A program made the position numbers and the translations under genes. A model generated the notes under the pieces. That model searched no databases, was not told the origin of the DNA, and saw only the letters and a program-made list of their open reading frames with translations. This document shows positions 1 to 8,463 of a DNA stretch of 64,000 nucleotides, piece by piece. Location: the NCBI RefSeq assembly GCF_000024785.1, contig NC_013441.1, positions 2,914,001-2,978,000 of the forward strand, read 5' to 3'. Each line of letters starts with the position of its first letter. Within the stretch, counting starts at the first letter, position 1. The stretch is from Gordonia bronchialis DSM 43247 (GTDB lineage Bacteria; Actinomycetota; Actinomycetes; Mycobacteriales; Mycobacteriaceae).

Positions 1-336
1 CTACCGTGGTTGGCCACCATCGAGGGTGCCGATACACCAGCCGATGGACCAGACGATGTGGCCTCCCTGGTCGAACTGCATGAACGCCTCGCACCGCGCT
101 GGCTCGCCGGAATCCGTGACATCGATCGTCGCGGAGCCTGGCAGGACCGCATCGTCGACGCACTGTGCGAACCGCCCGAATCCTTTCTGCTCTCCCAGAT
201 CGTCGCGCATGTGCTCACGTTCTCCGCACACCGACGGCAGATCGTCCGATGGATGCTGCGGGATGCCGGCATCGACGTCGGGGATCTCGACCCCGATCCG
301 ATCATGTGGCACCGCAGGCAATCCGGCGGATTCTGA
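1..336 (+). CDS. DinB family protein, C-terminal part (5' end outside window)
   Basis: The reading frame is open from the first base and ends in TGA, so the gene starts upstream of the window. The visible ~111 residues carry the C-terminal DinB-type helix with the motif HVLTFSAHRRQIVRWML, where the two histidines fit the metal-ligand pattern of DinB/YfiT four-helix proteins, followed by the usual 'DAGIDVGDLDPD' ending. DinB-fold proteins are small metal-binding proteins, several of which act as thiol-dependent (mycothiol or bacillithiol) transferases; the substrate here cannot be told. It is convergent with the next gene, 15 bases away. Assignment is from motif only. Confidence 0.6.
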   Translation, partial: LPWLATIEGADTPADGPDDVASLVELHERLAPRWLAGIRDIDRRGAWQDRIVDALCEPPESFLLSQIVAHVLTFSAHRRQIVRWMLRDAGIDVGDLDPDPIMWHRRQSGGF

Positions 337-351
337 CCCGGGCCGGGATGC

Positions 352-1041
352 TCAGCCCTCGCCCACCGAGCGGCGGAGTTGATCAGAGACCTCACCGCGC
401 GCCCATCGGGGCAGGATGAAGATTCCCTCCGCTTGGGCGCATACCCCTGTGTCCGTGGACAATTCGCCGGTGACGAACGACTTGATGCCCTCCACCCGGT
501 CGAGTCGGGCATCCACCCGGACCGCGCCGAGCGGTGTACCCCGCACGTAGCGGACGGTGAGTGTCCCGGTCATGCCCGGTACACCGGCGTGCTCGGCGGC
601 CGACCCCAGGACCTGATCGAGGATGAGCGCGATGACCCCACCGTGGACCAGGCCGGCCGGCCCCTCGTACTGGGGCCCCAACTCGAACTCCGACCACACG
701 CGCTCGCCGTCGTGTTCCAGATCCACGGGCGGAGCGATGGGATTGCGTTCCCCCACGACCGCGTTGCCCCAGGCGCGCTTGGTGCCGTCGGAGTTGAATC
801 GCACGCCGAACGCACCGTCGATCCGCTTCGTCTCGAGGATCGATCGGGCGGCGGCGAGATGCCTGCGCGCCTCGACGACGGCATCGTCGTCGACATCGGT
901 CACCACGGTCGCCGCGACCAGGGCCCGGACGTCGTCGGCGAGCTCGCGCGCCACCGCCGTCCGCCGCACCAGTTCCGCGGGATCGATGTCCTCCTGGATG
1001 TATCCGGTCACTTCTGCCTGCCTCCCATTTTGTCGCGTCAC
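352..1041 (-). CDS. PaaI-type hotdog thioesterase family protein
   Basis: A 229-residue protein with a GTG start. The second half is a hotdog fold with the signature GLVHGGVIALILDQVLG near residues 130-147, the pattern of PaaI/4HBT thioesterases in which the active-site acid lies on the long helix after HGG. The first ~75 residues are helical and look like an extra N-terminal region seen in actinobacterial acyl-CoA thioesterase paralogues. It probably hydrolyses an acyl-CoA in the cytoplasm. It is divergent from a crotonase-fold gene 63 bases away, which fits a shared role in acyl-CoA turnover, though that link is inference. Confidence 0.75.
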   Translation of the reverse strand: MTRQNGRQAEVTGYIQEDIDPAELVRRTAVARELADDVRALVAATVVTDVDDDAVVEARRHLAAARSILETKRIDGAFGVRFNSDGTKRAWGNAVVGERNPIAPPVDLEHDGERVWSEFELGPQYEGPAGLVHGGVIALILDQVLGSAAEHAGVPGMTGTLTVRYVRGTPLGAVRVDARLDRVEGIKSFVTGELSTDTGVCAQAEGIFILPRWARGEVSDQLRRSVGEG

Positions 1042-1091
1042 CCCGGTGCATTCGTTCTAACAGGCGGCGCCTCGCTGCGTTGGCGTCCTAG

Positions 1092-1097
1092 TAGTCT
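1092..1097 (+). promoter_or_regulatory. -10-like hexamer for a probable leaderless transcript
   Basis: TAGTCT lies exactly seven bases before the ATG at 1105, so transcription would begin at or next to the start codon. No other ribosome site is needed in such mRNAs, although CTGAGG also lies just before the ATG. Confidence 0.4.
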
Positions 1098-1104
1098 CCT
1101 GAGG

Positions 1105-1932
1105 ATGAGTGAACAGACATGGAAAGCATTCGAGGTCACCATCGCCGACCGGGTCGCCGAGGTACGCCTGACCGGACCCGGCAAGGGCAATGCGATGGGT
1201 CCCGACTTCTGGAGCGAGCTTCCCGTGCTGTTCGGCCAACTCGACGCCGACCCCGACGTCCGCGCGGTGGTGCTGACCGGCTCCGGTAAACACTTCTCCT
1301 ACGGCCTCGACCTCGTGGCGATGGGTGGCACGTTGGCCACAGTTCTCGCCGACGGCGCACAGGCCGGTCCGCGTACCGAGTTCCTGGACAGCCTGCGTCG
1401 TCTGCAGAATGCGATCACCGCTGTCGCGGACTGCCGTAAACCGGTGATCGCGGCCGTCTCCGGCTGGTGCATCGGCGGTGGGGTCGACCTCATCTCGGCC
1501 GCCGACATCCGCTATGCGAGTGCGGATGCCAGATTCAGTGTCCGCGAGGTGAAGGTGGGCATGGTGGCCGACGTGGGCAGCCTGGCCCGCCTGCCCCTCA
1601 TCCTCAGCGACGGTCACCTGCGCGAATTGGCGCTCACCGGCAGGGACATCGACGCCGCACGCGCCGAGAAGATCGGACTGGTCAACGACGTCGCCGACGA
1701 TCAGGACGCCGTCCTGGCACTCGCCCGCGCGACGGCCGCCGAGATCGCGGCCAACCCACCGCTGGTGGTACATGGCATCAAGGCCGTCCTCGACCACACC
1801 CGCAGTGCCGCGGTTCACGACAGTCTCCGCTACGTGGCGGCGTGGAACTCGGCGTTCCTGCCGAGCAAGGATCTGACCGAGGCGATCACGGCCGTCTTCG
1901 AAAAGCGCACACCGGATTTCACCGGCGACTAG
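1105..1932 (+). CDS. echA21: Crotonase family, delta(3,5)-delta(2,4)-dienoyl-CoA isomerase-like (EchA21-like)
   Basis: A 275-residue crotonase-fold protein. The oxyanion-hole segments are FSYGLDL (64-70) and SGWCIGGGVDL (119-129). The segment REVKVGMVADVGSLARLP places Glu148 and Asp156 eight residues apart, as in mammalian ECH1 dienoyl-CoA isomerase, rather than the paired glutamates of enoyl-CoA hydratase. That suggests isomerisation of dienoyl-CoA in the beta-oxidation of unsaturated fatty acids. The sequence also recalls mycobacterial EchA21 (Rv3774), usually listed only as an enoyl-CoA hydratase. The open frame extends upstream past 1105, but crotonase similarity begins at this ATG, and a -10 hexamer lies right before it. 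Confidence 0.8.
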   Translation: MSEQTWKAFEVTIADRVAEVRLTGPGKGNAMGPDFWSELPVLFGQLDADPDVRAVVLTGSGKHFSYGLDLVAMGGTLATVLADGAQAGPRTEFLDSLRRLQNAITAVADCRKPVIAAVSGWCIGGGVDLISAADIRYASADARFSVREVKVGMVADVGSLARLPLILSDGHLRELALTGRDIDAARAEKIGLVNDVADDQDAVLALARATAAEIAANPPLVVHGIKAVLDHTRSAAVHDSLRYVAAWNSAFLPSKDLTEAITAVFEKRTPDFTGD

Positions 1933-1936
1933 GCGC

Positions 1937-2404
1937 TCAGGAGGGGCGGAGCCGGAAGACCGGGATGCGGCGGTCGGTGCGCTGCTCGTAGAGATCGAAA
2001 TTCGGCCACACCGTCCGCAGCTTCTGCCAGGCGTCGGCGCGGTCGTCACCGTCGAGTTCGGTGGGCACGGCCGTCCAGGTCCGCTGATGCCGGGAGATCT
2101 CCACGGAGTCGGCGGCACGGACGTTGAACACCCACTGCGGCATCTTCGGGCCACCGAAGTAGGAACCCGCGATCAGCCAGTCGTCCCCGTCGGGGACGGC
2201 GAGCAATCTGGTGGTGCGCATGACACCGCTGCTGCGACCGGGGACGCGGATGGTGACATTCGGCAGCGTCGCGATGTCGAGCAGGCTCAGACGCCCGCCG
2301 GTCACCTTCTGTAATGCGCTGTCACACTTCACGATCTGCGGAAGATAGTTCGGCATCCAGGAGATCGATCCGATCTTCACCGCGGTGGCGCGCAACGGGT
2401 TCAT
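1937..2404 (-). CDS. Ddn-type F420-dependent nitroreductase-family protein
   Basis: A 155-residue split-barrel protein of the deazaflavin-dependent oxidoreductase family (the Rv3547/Ddn group). Typical elements are the entry LPNVTIRVPGRSSGVMRTTRLL near residues 47-68, the glycine-rich WLIAGSYFGGPKMPQWVFNV near 75-94, and a short acidic end. Family members use reduced cofactor F420 to reduce quinones or nitro-compounds; the physiological substrate here is unknown. The stop lies four bases from the stop of the convergent crotonase gene. The ATG at the end of the frame is the only good start. Confidence 0.75.
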   Translation of the reverse strand: MNPLRATAVKIGSISWMPNYLPQIVKCDSALQKVTGGRLSLLDIATLPNVTIRVPGRSSGVMRTTRLLAVPDGDDWLIAGSYFGGPKMPQWVFNVRAADSVEISRHQRTWTAVPTELDGDDRADAWQKLRTVWPNFDLYEQRTDRRIPVFRLRPS

Positions 2405-2522
2405 CTGCCCAGTCTGGCATGGCTTCGTGGGAGACCCGAACTGTCAAGAGTCCCGTCCACAGTCGCATTGCGCTGTGGACGGCCCAACCGTGGAGTGGCC
2501 CCCGGCGGCGCACTATCGGCAC

Positions 2523-2963
2523 ATGACATTCACCGATCATTCCCCGATTCCGCACATCGATACCGTCACCGATCCCTTCGACGGCCCCGACGACCTCCGG
2601 CAGCGCTGGCGTGCGCTGATGGGTCCCCTCGGATTCTCCGAACGGATCCTCTGGTTCATCTTCACCGAGGACTCCCGGATGCTGCCCACGGCATGCCAGC
2701 TCGAGCTGCCCGACCGACCCGACGCGTTCCTCGCCGACGTCTTCCTCATGCGGCTGCACGATCTCGCCGCCGAGGACCTGCCGCTGTCGGTGGCGTTCCT
2801 GCTCAGCCGCCCCGGGCGCAACGGGATCACCGCCGACGATGTCGAGTGGACGAGTCTGCTCACCGCGGCAGCGGCACGGCACCGGGTGAGCATCCACCCG
2901 ATTCACCGCGCCAACGACCTCACCCTGGTGACGATGCCGAAGGTGATCGAGCAGGTGGCGTGA
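2523..2963 (+). CDS. Conserved hypothetical protein
   Basis: A 146-residue acidic, soluble protein starting at the ATG in 'GGCACATGACATT'. The frame is open further upstream but that part overlaps the promoter region of the divergent Ddn-like gene and has no protein-like character. It has no signal peptide, membrane segment or catalytic motif that I recognise. The body (FIFTEDSRMLPTACQLELPD, then ADVFLMRLHDLAAEDLPLSVAFLLSRPG) is like small uncharacterised actinobacterial proteins. It lies 18 bases before the ATPase gene and may be cotranscribed. Confidence 0.6.
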   Translation: MTFTDHSPIPHIDTVTDPFDGPDDLRQRWRALMGPLGFSERILWFIFTEDSRMLPTACQLELPDRPDAFLADVFLMRLHDLAAEDLPLSVAFLLSRPGRNGITADDVEWTSLLTAAAARHRVSIHPIHRANDLTLVTMPKVIEQVA

Positions 2964-2968
2964 GCAGG

Positions 2969-2974
2969 TAGCTT
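2969..2974 (+). promoter_or_regulatory. -10-like hexamer for a probable leaderless transcript
   Basis: TAGCTT is followed by seven bases and then the ATG at 2982, so a transcript from here would start at the initiation codon. No ribosome site precedes that ATG. Confidence 0.4.
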
Positions 2975-2981
2975 GTGACTC

Positions 2982-3926
2982 ATGCCGCCCACGCCTGGTT
3001 CCGGCGGTTCGCGGATCGTCATCGATTGCGGCCAGACGGGTTCGCGTCTGCGCATCGATGACGGCCCCGACCGTGACGCCGCGCCGGTCTACACGGATCG
3101 GCCCGTCGTCGAGCAGGTTGCGGCCCTGGCCCGCGAGGCGGTGTCGGCAGCCCGCAGCCCGGTGACCGCACTCGCCGCCGGGGTCTCCGGCCTGACCGAG
3201 CAGCATGCCCGCGCCGACGTGCTGCTCGGCATGCTCACCGACCTGGGTGTCGCCACCGTCGTGCTCGCGCACGACTCGGTTTCGGCGTACCTGGCGGCCA
3301 ACGGTTTCGCCGAGGGCGTCACGTGTGCTGTGGGTACCGGCGTGGTGACCCTGGGCGTAGGGCCGGCCGGCGTCGCCCGGGTCGACGGGTGGGGACATCT
3401 CTACGGGGACGCCGGTAGCGGCTACTGGATCGGGCGGGCCGGCATCGAGGCAGCGCTGCGCGACTTCGACGGCCGTGGCACACACACCGCACTCACCCGC
3501 ATCACCGAAGAGGTCTTCGGGTCGCTGCCGGAGCTCTACATGGTGCTGCAGGGCTCGCCCGACCGGGTGTCACGAACCGCCGCGTTCGCCAAGCGCGTCG
3601 ATGCGGCCGCGGCCGGCGGTGACGTGGTCGCGCAGGATATCTGCCGACGTGCGGCAGCCGAGCTCGCGACCTCGGCCGGCGCCGCACTCACCCGCAGCGG
3701 CTGGTCGGCGGGACGACCGGCACGCATCAGCTGGATGGGCAATGTACTCGCGCGGAGCGAACTGATCCGCGACACTTTCATCGCGACGATGACCGAGCTC
3801 GCCCCCGGGGCCACGATCGGGCCGCCCGGGGGCACCACACTCGACGGCGTCACCGCACTGCTGGAGCTGCCCGCCGGGCACCCGCTCGGCGACTCGGTGA
3901 CCCGGGCCGGTCCGCCTGGGCGGTGA
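2982..3926 (+). CDS. BadF/BadG/BcrA/BcrD ATPase family protein (N-acetylglucosamine-kinase-like)
   Basis: A 314-residue ASKHA-fold protein. Visible elements are the phosphate-1 loop IVIDCGQTGSRLRI near residues 12-25, the conserved AAGVSGLTE, the catalytic-Asp region VVLAHDSVSAYLA, and the phosphate-2/glycine segments AVGTGVVTLG and WGHLYGDAGSGYWIGR. The last is typical of BadF-type sugar kinases such as eukaryotic GlcNAc kinase. It likely phosphorylates an amino sugar or related compound released in cell-wall recycling; the substrate is not shown by the sequence. The end of the gene overlaps a terminator-like hairpin. Confidence 0.7.
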   Translation: MPPTPGSGGSRIVIDCGQTGSRLRIDDGPDRDAAPVYTDRPVVEQVAALAREAVSAARSPVTALAAGVSGLTEQHARADVLLGMLTDLGVATVVLAHDSVSAYLAANGFAEGVTCAVGTGVVTLGVGPAGVARVDGWGHLYGDAGSGYWIGRAGIEAALRDFDGRGTHTALTRITEEVFGSLPELYMVLQGSPDRVSRTAAFAKRVDAAAAGGDVVAQDICRRAAAELATSAGAALTRSGWSAGRPARISWMGNVLARSELIRDTFIATMTELAPGATIGPPGGTTLDGVTALLELPAGHPLGDSVTRAGPPGR

Positions 3927-3940
3927 CCCCCGCCCAGGCG
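3913..3940. terminator. Bidirectional hairpin between convergent genes
   Basis: An 11-bp perfect stem (CGCCTGGGCGG, 3913-3923, with its complement at 3930-3940) with a six-base loop. It contains the TGA of the ATPase gene and lies eight bases before the stop of the convergent membrane-protein gene, so it can end both transcripts. No U-tract follows, as is common in actinobacteria. Confidence 0.6.
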
Positions 3941-3947
3941 ATTGAAG

Positions 3948-5087
3948 TCAGGACTTCGCCGTGTAGGTCGGCGGGTTCTGGGTGAGGTCGACGCTGCCGT
4001 TCATGTATTCGGTGACCGTGTCGGTCTCCGGGGTGTTGCCGTAGTTCGACACATAGCTGATCCCCCATTCGACGGAGCCCGAGACCGTGACCTTGGTCGC
4101 GTCGCTGTAGTCGAAGCGGGTCGTCAGTTCGTCGAGGCGGGTCGGCTTGGTCCATCGGACGCTTCCCGGCCGCGCACTGGCGTAGGTGTCCTGCTCACAG
4201 CCCGGTTTGTCGACCGACGCGCGGGCCTCCCGGGACCCCTCGCAATTGGTCAGATAGGTGTTGACGGCGTTGGCGACGGCGGTCTTTCCGGCCTCGCTGA
4301 GGGTGGGTGTGACGTTGCTCGAGACGGAGAAGTAGGACTCGGGACCGAGCGGGAATTCGCCCGACTTCTCGTCGGAGACGGTCACGTACTGGTTCTTGGA
4401 ACCCCACAGCAGCGGACCCGGGAACACGTACAGCTTGGCCTCTTGCGAGACGTCGACGCCGAACAGGGTCAGCTGGGGCACCTCGATGTAGCTGGGATCG
4501 ATTTCCAGCACGCCGTTCTCGAGCTGCCACGACCCACCGGAGCGCCGTACCAGGATGTCGATGTCGGCGTTGCGGTTCCCGAACTTGTAGGTCGCCTTCA
4601 CCAGGCCGCCGTCGCTGTCATAGACCTTGATGTCGGTGATCTTGGCGGTGTCCTGCTGCTTCTTGAGGATCTCGTTCGTCAGCAGCTTCGTCGACGGCGG
4701 CGTCTTGACGACGCTGAGCGCCTTCGCCGCGTCGCCGGCGGCCAGGGCGTTCAGATATGTTTTCACCGCGTCTTCGGCGCTCGACGCACCGTCGTCGTCA
4801 CCGCCGAGAACCAGCGCCAGTGTGGTCGCGACCACGGCGACGATCACGACGGCGGCGATTCCCGCGATGATCCACAGCGTGCGATTCGATTTGCGTGCCG
4901 GTGGCAGCCGCGGCGGAGGCCCGTATCCGGGGCCGGGCACCTGATATGCGCTGGTGGGCGCGAACTCCGAACCACCGGGCTGGCCGTAGTTCTGGTGTGG
5001 CGCATAGTTCTGGTGTGGCGCGGTCTGTCCGTAGTCGACCGGACGGAACCCGCCCGAGCCGTCTCCCCCGTAACCCGGACCCGTCAT
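3948..5087 (-). CDS. Membrane-anchored protein of unknown function, paralogue A
   Basis: A 379-residue protein read from the ATG at 5087, which has a good GGAGGA ribosome site; the frame is open for 20 more codons upstream but without protein character. Residues ~1-50 are a Gly/Tyr/Pro/Gln-rich cytoplasmic tail, followed by a single membrane helix (TLWIIAGIAAVVIVAVVATT) and an extracytoplasmic region beginning SAEDAVKTYLNALAAGDAAKAL, the entry helix seen in NTF2-like/DUF4878-type domains. The last ~200 residues contain a paired cysteine region (NCEGSREA and KPGCEQD). The next gene is a clear paralogue with the same layout. Function unknown. Confidence 0.7.
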   Translation of the reverse strand: MTGPGYGGDGSGGFRPVDYGQTAPHQNYAPHQNYGQPGGSEFAPTSAYQVPGPGYGPPPRLPPARKSNRTLWIIAGIAAVVIVAVVATTLALVLGGDDDGASSAEDAVKTYLNALAAGDAAKALSVVKTPPSTKLLTNEILKKQQDTAKITDIKVYDSDGGLVKATYKFGNRNADIDILVRRSGGSWQLENGVLEIDPSYIEVPQLTLFGVDVSQEAKLYVFPGPLLWGSKNQYVTVSDEKSGEFPLGPESYFSVSSNVTPTLSEAGKTAVANAVNTYLTNCEGSREARASVDKPGCEQDTYASARPGSVRWTKPTRLDELTTRFDYSDATKVTVSGSVEWGISYVSNYGNTPETDTVTEYMNGSVDLTQNPPTYTAKS

Positions 5088-5169
5088 CACATTCCTCCCA
5101 GCGTCGTTGATCGAGCAACACACTAGAGGGTGCGCTGTCATGTGCACGAATCGAGGTGGGGCGAATGAC

Positions 5170-6180
5170 CTACTCGGCGAGAAATGCGGGGGGTGTCACA
5201 GTCAGGTCGACGCTACCCACCAGATACTGATCGACGGCCACGGACCGGGTGGTTCCGTCGGAGACGTATGTCGGCGTGTAGTCCGCCTGCCAGGAGACCG
5301 GACCGGCCACGTCGACGGTGGTGACCGACGCACGTGAGAGCGTGGAGTACAGGCCGGACGCGTCGTCCGGGGCCCTCCAGCGGACGGTGCCCGGCCGAGC
5401 CGACCGATAGAGGGTCTGCGAACAACCGGGGCGGTCGGTGGCCGCATCGGCCTCACGGGAACCGGCGCATCGTTCGAGGTGGTTTCGGACGGCGCTGCCG
5501 ACGGCCCTGACACCCGCGTCGTCGAGCTCGGCGTCGAGTCGAATGCGCACCGGCGACTGCGGACCCAATGGAAATGGTTGCGGGTCAACCACTTTGGCAG
5601 AAAGGAACGGATTGGCGCTCCCCCACACCTGCGGCCCGGGGTAAACGTACAGAGTCCGCGGACTGCCGATCTCGACGTCAAAGAGGGTCGGTCCGGGTAC
5701 CCGGCCGGGATCGAGATCGATCTGCAGCACGCCATTGGACACCAACCAGCCCTTGCCGGACCGGACACTGCGGTAGCGGACGTCGGCGGCGCGATCACCG
5801 ACACGGTAGGTGGCCCGCACCTCCCGGATCTGATCCGAGGCGCCGACGGCCTCGGCCCGCATCACCGCGATGTCGGTGATCGCGCTCAGTGCCCGCTGCT
5901 GTCGGAGGACGGCCTCGCCGAGCAGCCGATCCGAGGGCGCGGGTGTGGTCACCCGCACCAGCGCGGCGCCGTCGGCGGTGGCCAGGGCGTTGAGATATGT
6001 CTGCACCGCCTCTTCCGGCGAGTCCGCGACGCCGTTCGTCGGACCGGGGTCACGACGGAGAAGAACAGCGGTGATCACCAGGGCGACAACCAGTACGATC
6101 ACCGCCCCCACGCCCAATCCAGCGAGGAACGGACGGCGGTGCAGCCAGTCGGCCACCACACGCCGACGATCCCGTCGCAC
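5170..6180 (-). CDS. Membrane-anchored protein of unknown function, paralogue B
   Basis: A 336-residue protein with a GTG start 41 bases after the htpG stop. It has a short basic cytoplasmic head, one membrane helix (LGVGAVIVLVVALVITAVLL, ~22-41), then SPEEAVQTYLNALATADGAAL, matching the same position of paralogue A. Shared landmarks include LYVYPGPQVWGSANPFLS versus LYVFPGPLLWGSKNQYVT, the two-cysteine segment (RCAGSREA ... RPGCSQ) and the ending GSVDLT. It lacks the Gly/Tyr-rich tail of paralogue A. The pair probably arose by tandem duplication. Exported NTF2-like domain is inferred; function unknown. Confidence 0.7.
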   Translation of the reverse strand: MRRDRRRVVADWLHRRPFLAGLGVGAVIVLVVALVITAVLLRRDPGPTNGVADSPEEAVQTYLNALATADGAALVRVTTPAPSDRLLGEAVLRQQRALSAITDIAVMRAEAVGASDQIREVRATYRVGDRAADVRYRSVRSGKGWLVSNGVLQIDLDPGRVPGPTLFDVEIGSPRTLYVYPGPQVWGSANPFLSAKVVDPQPFPLGPQSPVRIRLDAELDDAGVRAVGSAVRNHLERCAGSREADAATDRPGCSQTLYRSARPGTVRWRAPDDASGLYSTLSRASVTTVDVAGPVSWQADYTPTYVSDGTTRSVAVDQYLVGSVDLTVTPPAFLAE

Positions 6181-6221
6181 GGGTGCGACGGGATCGGTCG
6201 GCGGCGGGGTCGCGGTACCGG

Positions 6222-8255
6222 TCAGGACTCGGATGCCTCGCCGATCGCGTCACCGGTGGTCGCGTCACCGCTGGTTCCGGCGCTGGAACCGGCGGCTTCG
6301 GTGACCGAGCTGGTGAGTTGCGCGGCAAGCAGTTTGGCGAATTCGGCGGGATCGTCGAGTTCACCGCCTTCGGCGATGAGCGCCATACCGTAGACCAGTT
6401 TGGCGGTGGCCGCGAGTTCGTCGGAGTTCCCGCTCGCGTGCGCCTTGTTGAGCCCGATCACGAGCGGATGATCCGGATTGAGTTCGAGTGCACGCTTGGA
6501 CTTCGGAAACTGTTGTCCCGACGCCCGATACAGCTTTTCCAACTGAGGTGACATGGAGAAGGTGTCACCGACGAGGCAGGCCGGCGACTCGGTGAGGCGC
6601 GTGGAGAGCCGGGCTTCGCTGATGTCGTCGGACAACGTGGTCCCCAGCCAGCCGAGCAGACCCTCGAAGGCCTTGTTCTGCTCGTCCTTCGACGACGAGT
6701 CCTCGTCGTCGGAGTCGCCGTCCAGATCGACGGCACCCTTGGCGATGGACTGGAAGGTCTTGCCCTCGAATTCGGCTCCGCTGGTCACCCACATCTCGTC
6801 GACGGGGTCGGCGAGCACCAGCACCTCGATGCCTCTCGCCTTGAACGCCTCCATGTGCGGGGAGTTCACGATGTGCTGACGCGACTCACCCGTCATGTAA
6901 TAGATGGTGTCCTGGCCCTCGGGCATCCGGGTCACGTAGTCGGCCAGCGAGGTCAGTTCGTCCTCGGACCGGGTGGATTCGAAGGCCGACGCCTTGAGCA
7001 GTGCTTCGCGGTTGTCGGGGTCGTTGACCAGACCCTCCTTGAACACCCGGCCGAAGTTGTCCCAGAACGTGCGGTAGTCGTCGGGCCGCGAGGCGCGCAT
7101 CTCGGTGATCGTGGAGATGACCTTCTTGGTGAGCCGGCGACGGATCGCGCGGATCTGGCGGTCCTGCTGCAGGATCTCGCGGGACACGTTCAGCGACAGG
7201 TCGGCTGCATCGACGACGCCCTTCACGAAGCGCAGGTACTCCGGCATCAGTTCTTCGCAGTCGTCCATGATGAAGACGCGCTTGACGTAGAGGTGGATGC
7301 CGTTGGTGCGCTCGCGCATGAACAGGTCGAACGGCGCCTGACTCGGAATGAACAGCAGCGCTTGGTATTCGAAGGTGCCCTCGGCCTTGAGCGTGATGAT
7401 CTCGAGCGGCTCGTCCCAGGCATGTGCGACGTGGCGGTAGAACTCGTGGTACTCCTCGTCGGACACCTCGTCGCGCGATTTGGACCACAGCGCTTTGCGT
7501 GAGTTGATGGTCTCGGTCTCGACGACGGTCGTCGTGGTCGGCTCGTCGTCGGAGTCGCCCTCGGCGTCGGGATCCTTCTCGATCGGCACGGTCTTCTCGA
7601 CGTCCATCCGGATGGGCCACGAGATGAAGTCCGAGTACTTCTTGACCAGCTGACGCAGCTTCGCCTTGTCGGTGTAGTCGTAGAGATGATCGTCGGTGTC
7701 GACGGGCTTGAGCGTCAATGTCACCGATGTGCCCTGCGGGGCGTCGTCGACGTCGTCGATGGTGTAGGTGCCGTCGCCGGTGGACTCCCATCGGGTCCCG
7801 GTCGTCTCGCCCGCGCGGCGGGTCACCAGGGTCACCTTGTCGGCGACCATGAACGTCGAGTAGAAGCCGATGCCGAACTGGCCGATCAGTTCCTCTGCGG
7901 CACCGGAGTCGCCCTCCTGCTTCGCCTCGGCGAGGGTCCGGCGCAGCTCTGCGGTGCCGGAGCGGGCCACTGTGCCGATGAGGCCGACGACGTCCTCGCG
8001 GGACATGCCGATCCCGTTGTCGGCGATGACGAGTGTCCGCGCCTCGGCGTCGGGGTCGAGGGTGATGTGCAGATCGGTGGTGTCGACGTCGAGTTCGGAG
8101 TTCATCAACGATTCGAGGCGCACCTTGTCCAGCGCGTCGGATGCGTTGGAGATCAGCTCCCGCAGGAAGCTGTCCTTGTTGGAATAGACCGAATGAACCA
8201 TGAGATCCAGCAGCTGCCGGGTCTCCGCCTGGAATTCGTGGACCTGTGAGGTCAT
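6222..8255 (-). CDS. htpG: Molecular chaperone HtpG (Hsp90)
   Basis: A 677-residue bacterial Hsp90, an ATP-driven cytoplasmic chaperone dimer. The GHKL ATPase motifs are present: ELISNASDALDKVR (the Asn that binds Mg), DNGIGMSRED and IGQFGIGFYSTFMV. The middle domain carries the catalytic-arginine loop region (SLNVSREILQQDRQIRAIR). Two acidic, low-complexity stretches are longer than in E. coli HtpG: residues ~223-248 at the N/middle junction, and ~510-522. The start chosen is the ATG at 8255 (MTSQVHEFQAETRQLLDLM), matching family N-termini; a longer frame upstream covers a palindrome and is unlikely to be translated. Confidence 0.95.
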   Translation of the reverse strand: MTSQVHEFQAETRQLLDLMVHSVYSNKDSFLRELISNASDALDKVRLESLMNSELDVDTTDLHITLDPDAEARTLVIADNGIGMSREDVVGLIGTVARSGTAELRRTLAEAKQEGDSGAAEELIGQFGIGFYSTFMVADKVTLVTRRAGETTGTRWESTGDGTYTIDDVDDAPQGTSVTLTLKPVDTDDHLYDYTDKAKLRQLVKKYSDFISWPIRMDVEKTVPIEKDPDAEGDSDDEPTTTTVVETETINSRKALWSKSRDEVSDEEYHEFYRHVAHAWDEPLEIITLKAEGTFEYQALLFIPSQAPFDLFMRERTNGIHLYVKRVFIMDDCEELMPEYLRFVKGVVDAADLSLNVSREILQQDRQIRAIRRRLTKKVISTITEMRASRPDDYRTFWDNFGRVFKEGLVNDPDNREALLKASAFESTRSEDELTSLADYVTRMPEGQDTIYYMTGESRQHIVNSPHMEAFKARGIEVLVLADPVDEMWVTSGAEFEGKTFQSIAKGAVDLDGDSDDEDSSSKDEQNKAFEGLLGWLGTTLSDDISEARLSTRLTESPACLVGDTFSMSPQLEKLYRASGQQFPKSKRALELNPDHPLVIGLNKAHASGNSDELAATAKLVYGMALIAEGGELDDPAEFAKLLAAQLTSSVTEAAGSSAGTSGDATTGDAIGEASES

Positions 8256-8287
8256 TGCCGCCCTCCACAATGTACTTGTGATCGCCG

Positions 8288-8307
8288 CGCGGCCGGCGCC
8301 GGCCGCG
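8288..8307. repeat. 20-bp perfect palindrome in the htpG 5' region
   Basis: CGCGGCCGGCGCCGGCCGCG reads the same on both strands, 33 bases upstream of the htpG start and in the htpG / PIG-L divergent region. It could be an operator or a GC-rich structural palindrome. It does not resemble the CIRCE or HAIR elements I know for heat-shock genes. Confidence 0.6.
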
Positions 8308-8463
8308 GTCACGACTGTTGCATGACGAGCAGAACTTTACCGAGACCACGACGATGCTCCGATGGTGGCCCTGCCCGACCCCGTACCCTGAATGGGGAAT
8401 CCGACCCCCGACCGCCGACCGGACCGCAGGCTGCCGACGGGGCCCGACCAGGAAGCCAGGTGG

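Noticed and set aside
379..1104. Long open frame ahead of the crotonase
   Set aside because: It lies antisense to the thioesterase gene and has no protein-like composition; crotonase similarity starts at 1105.
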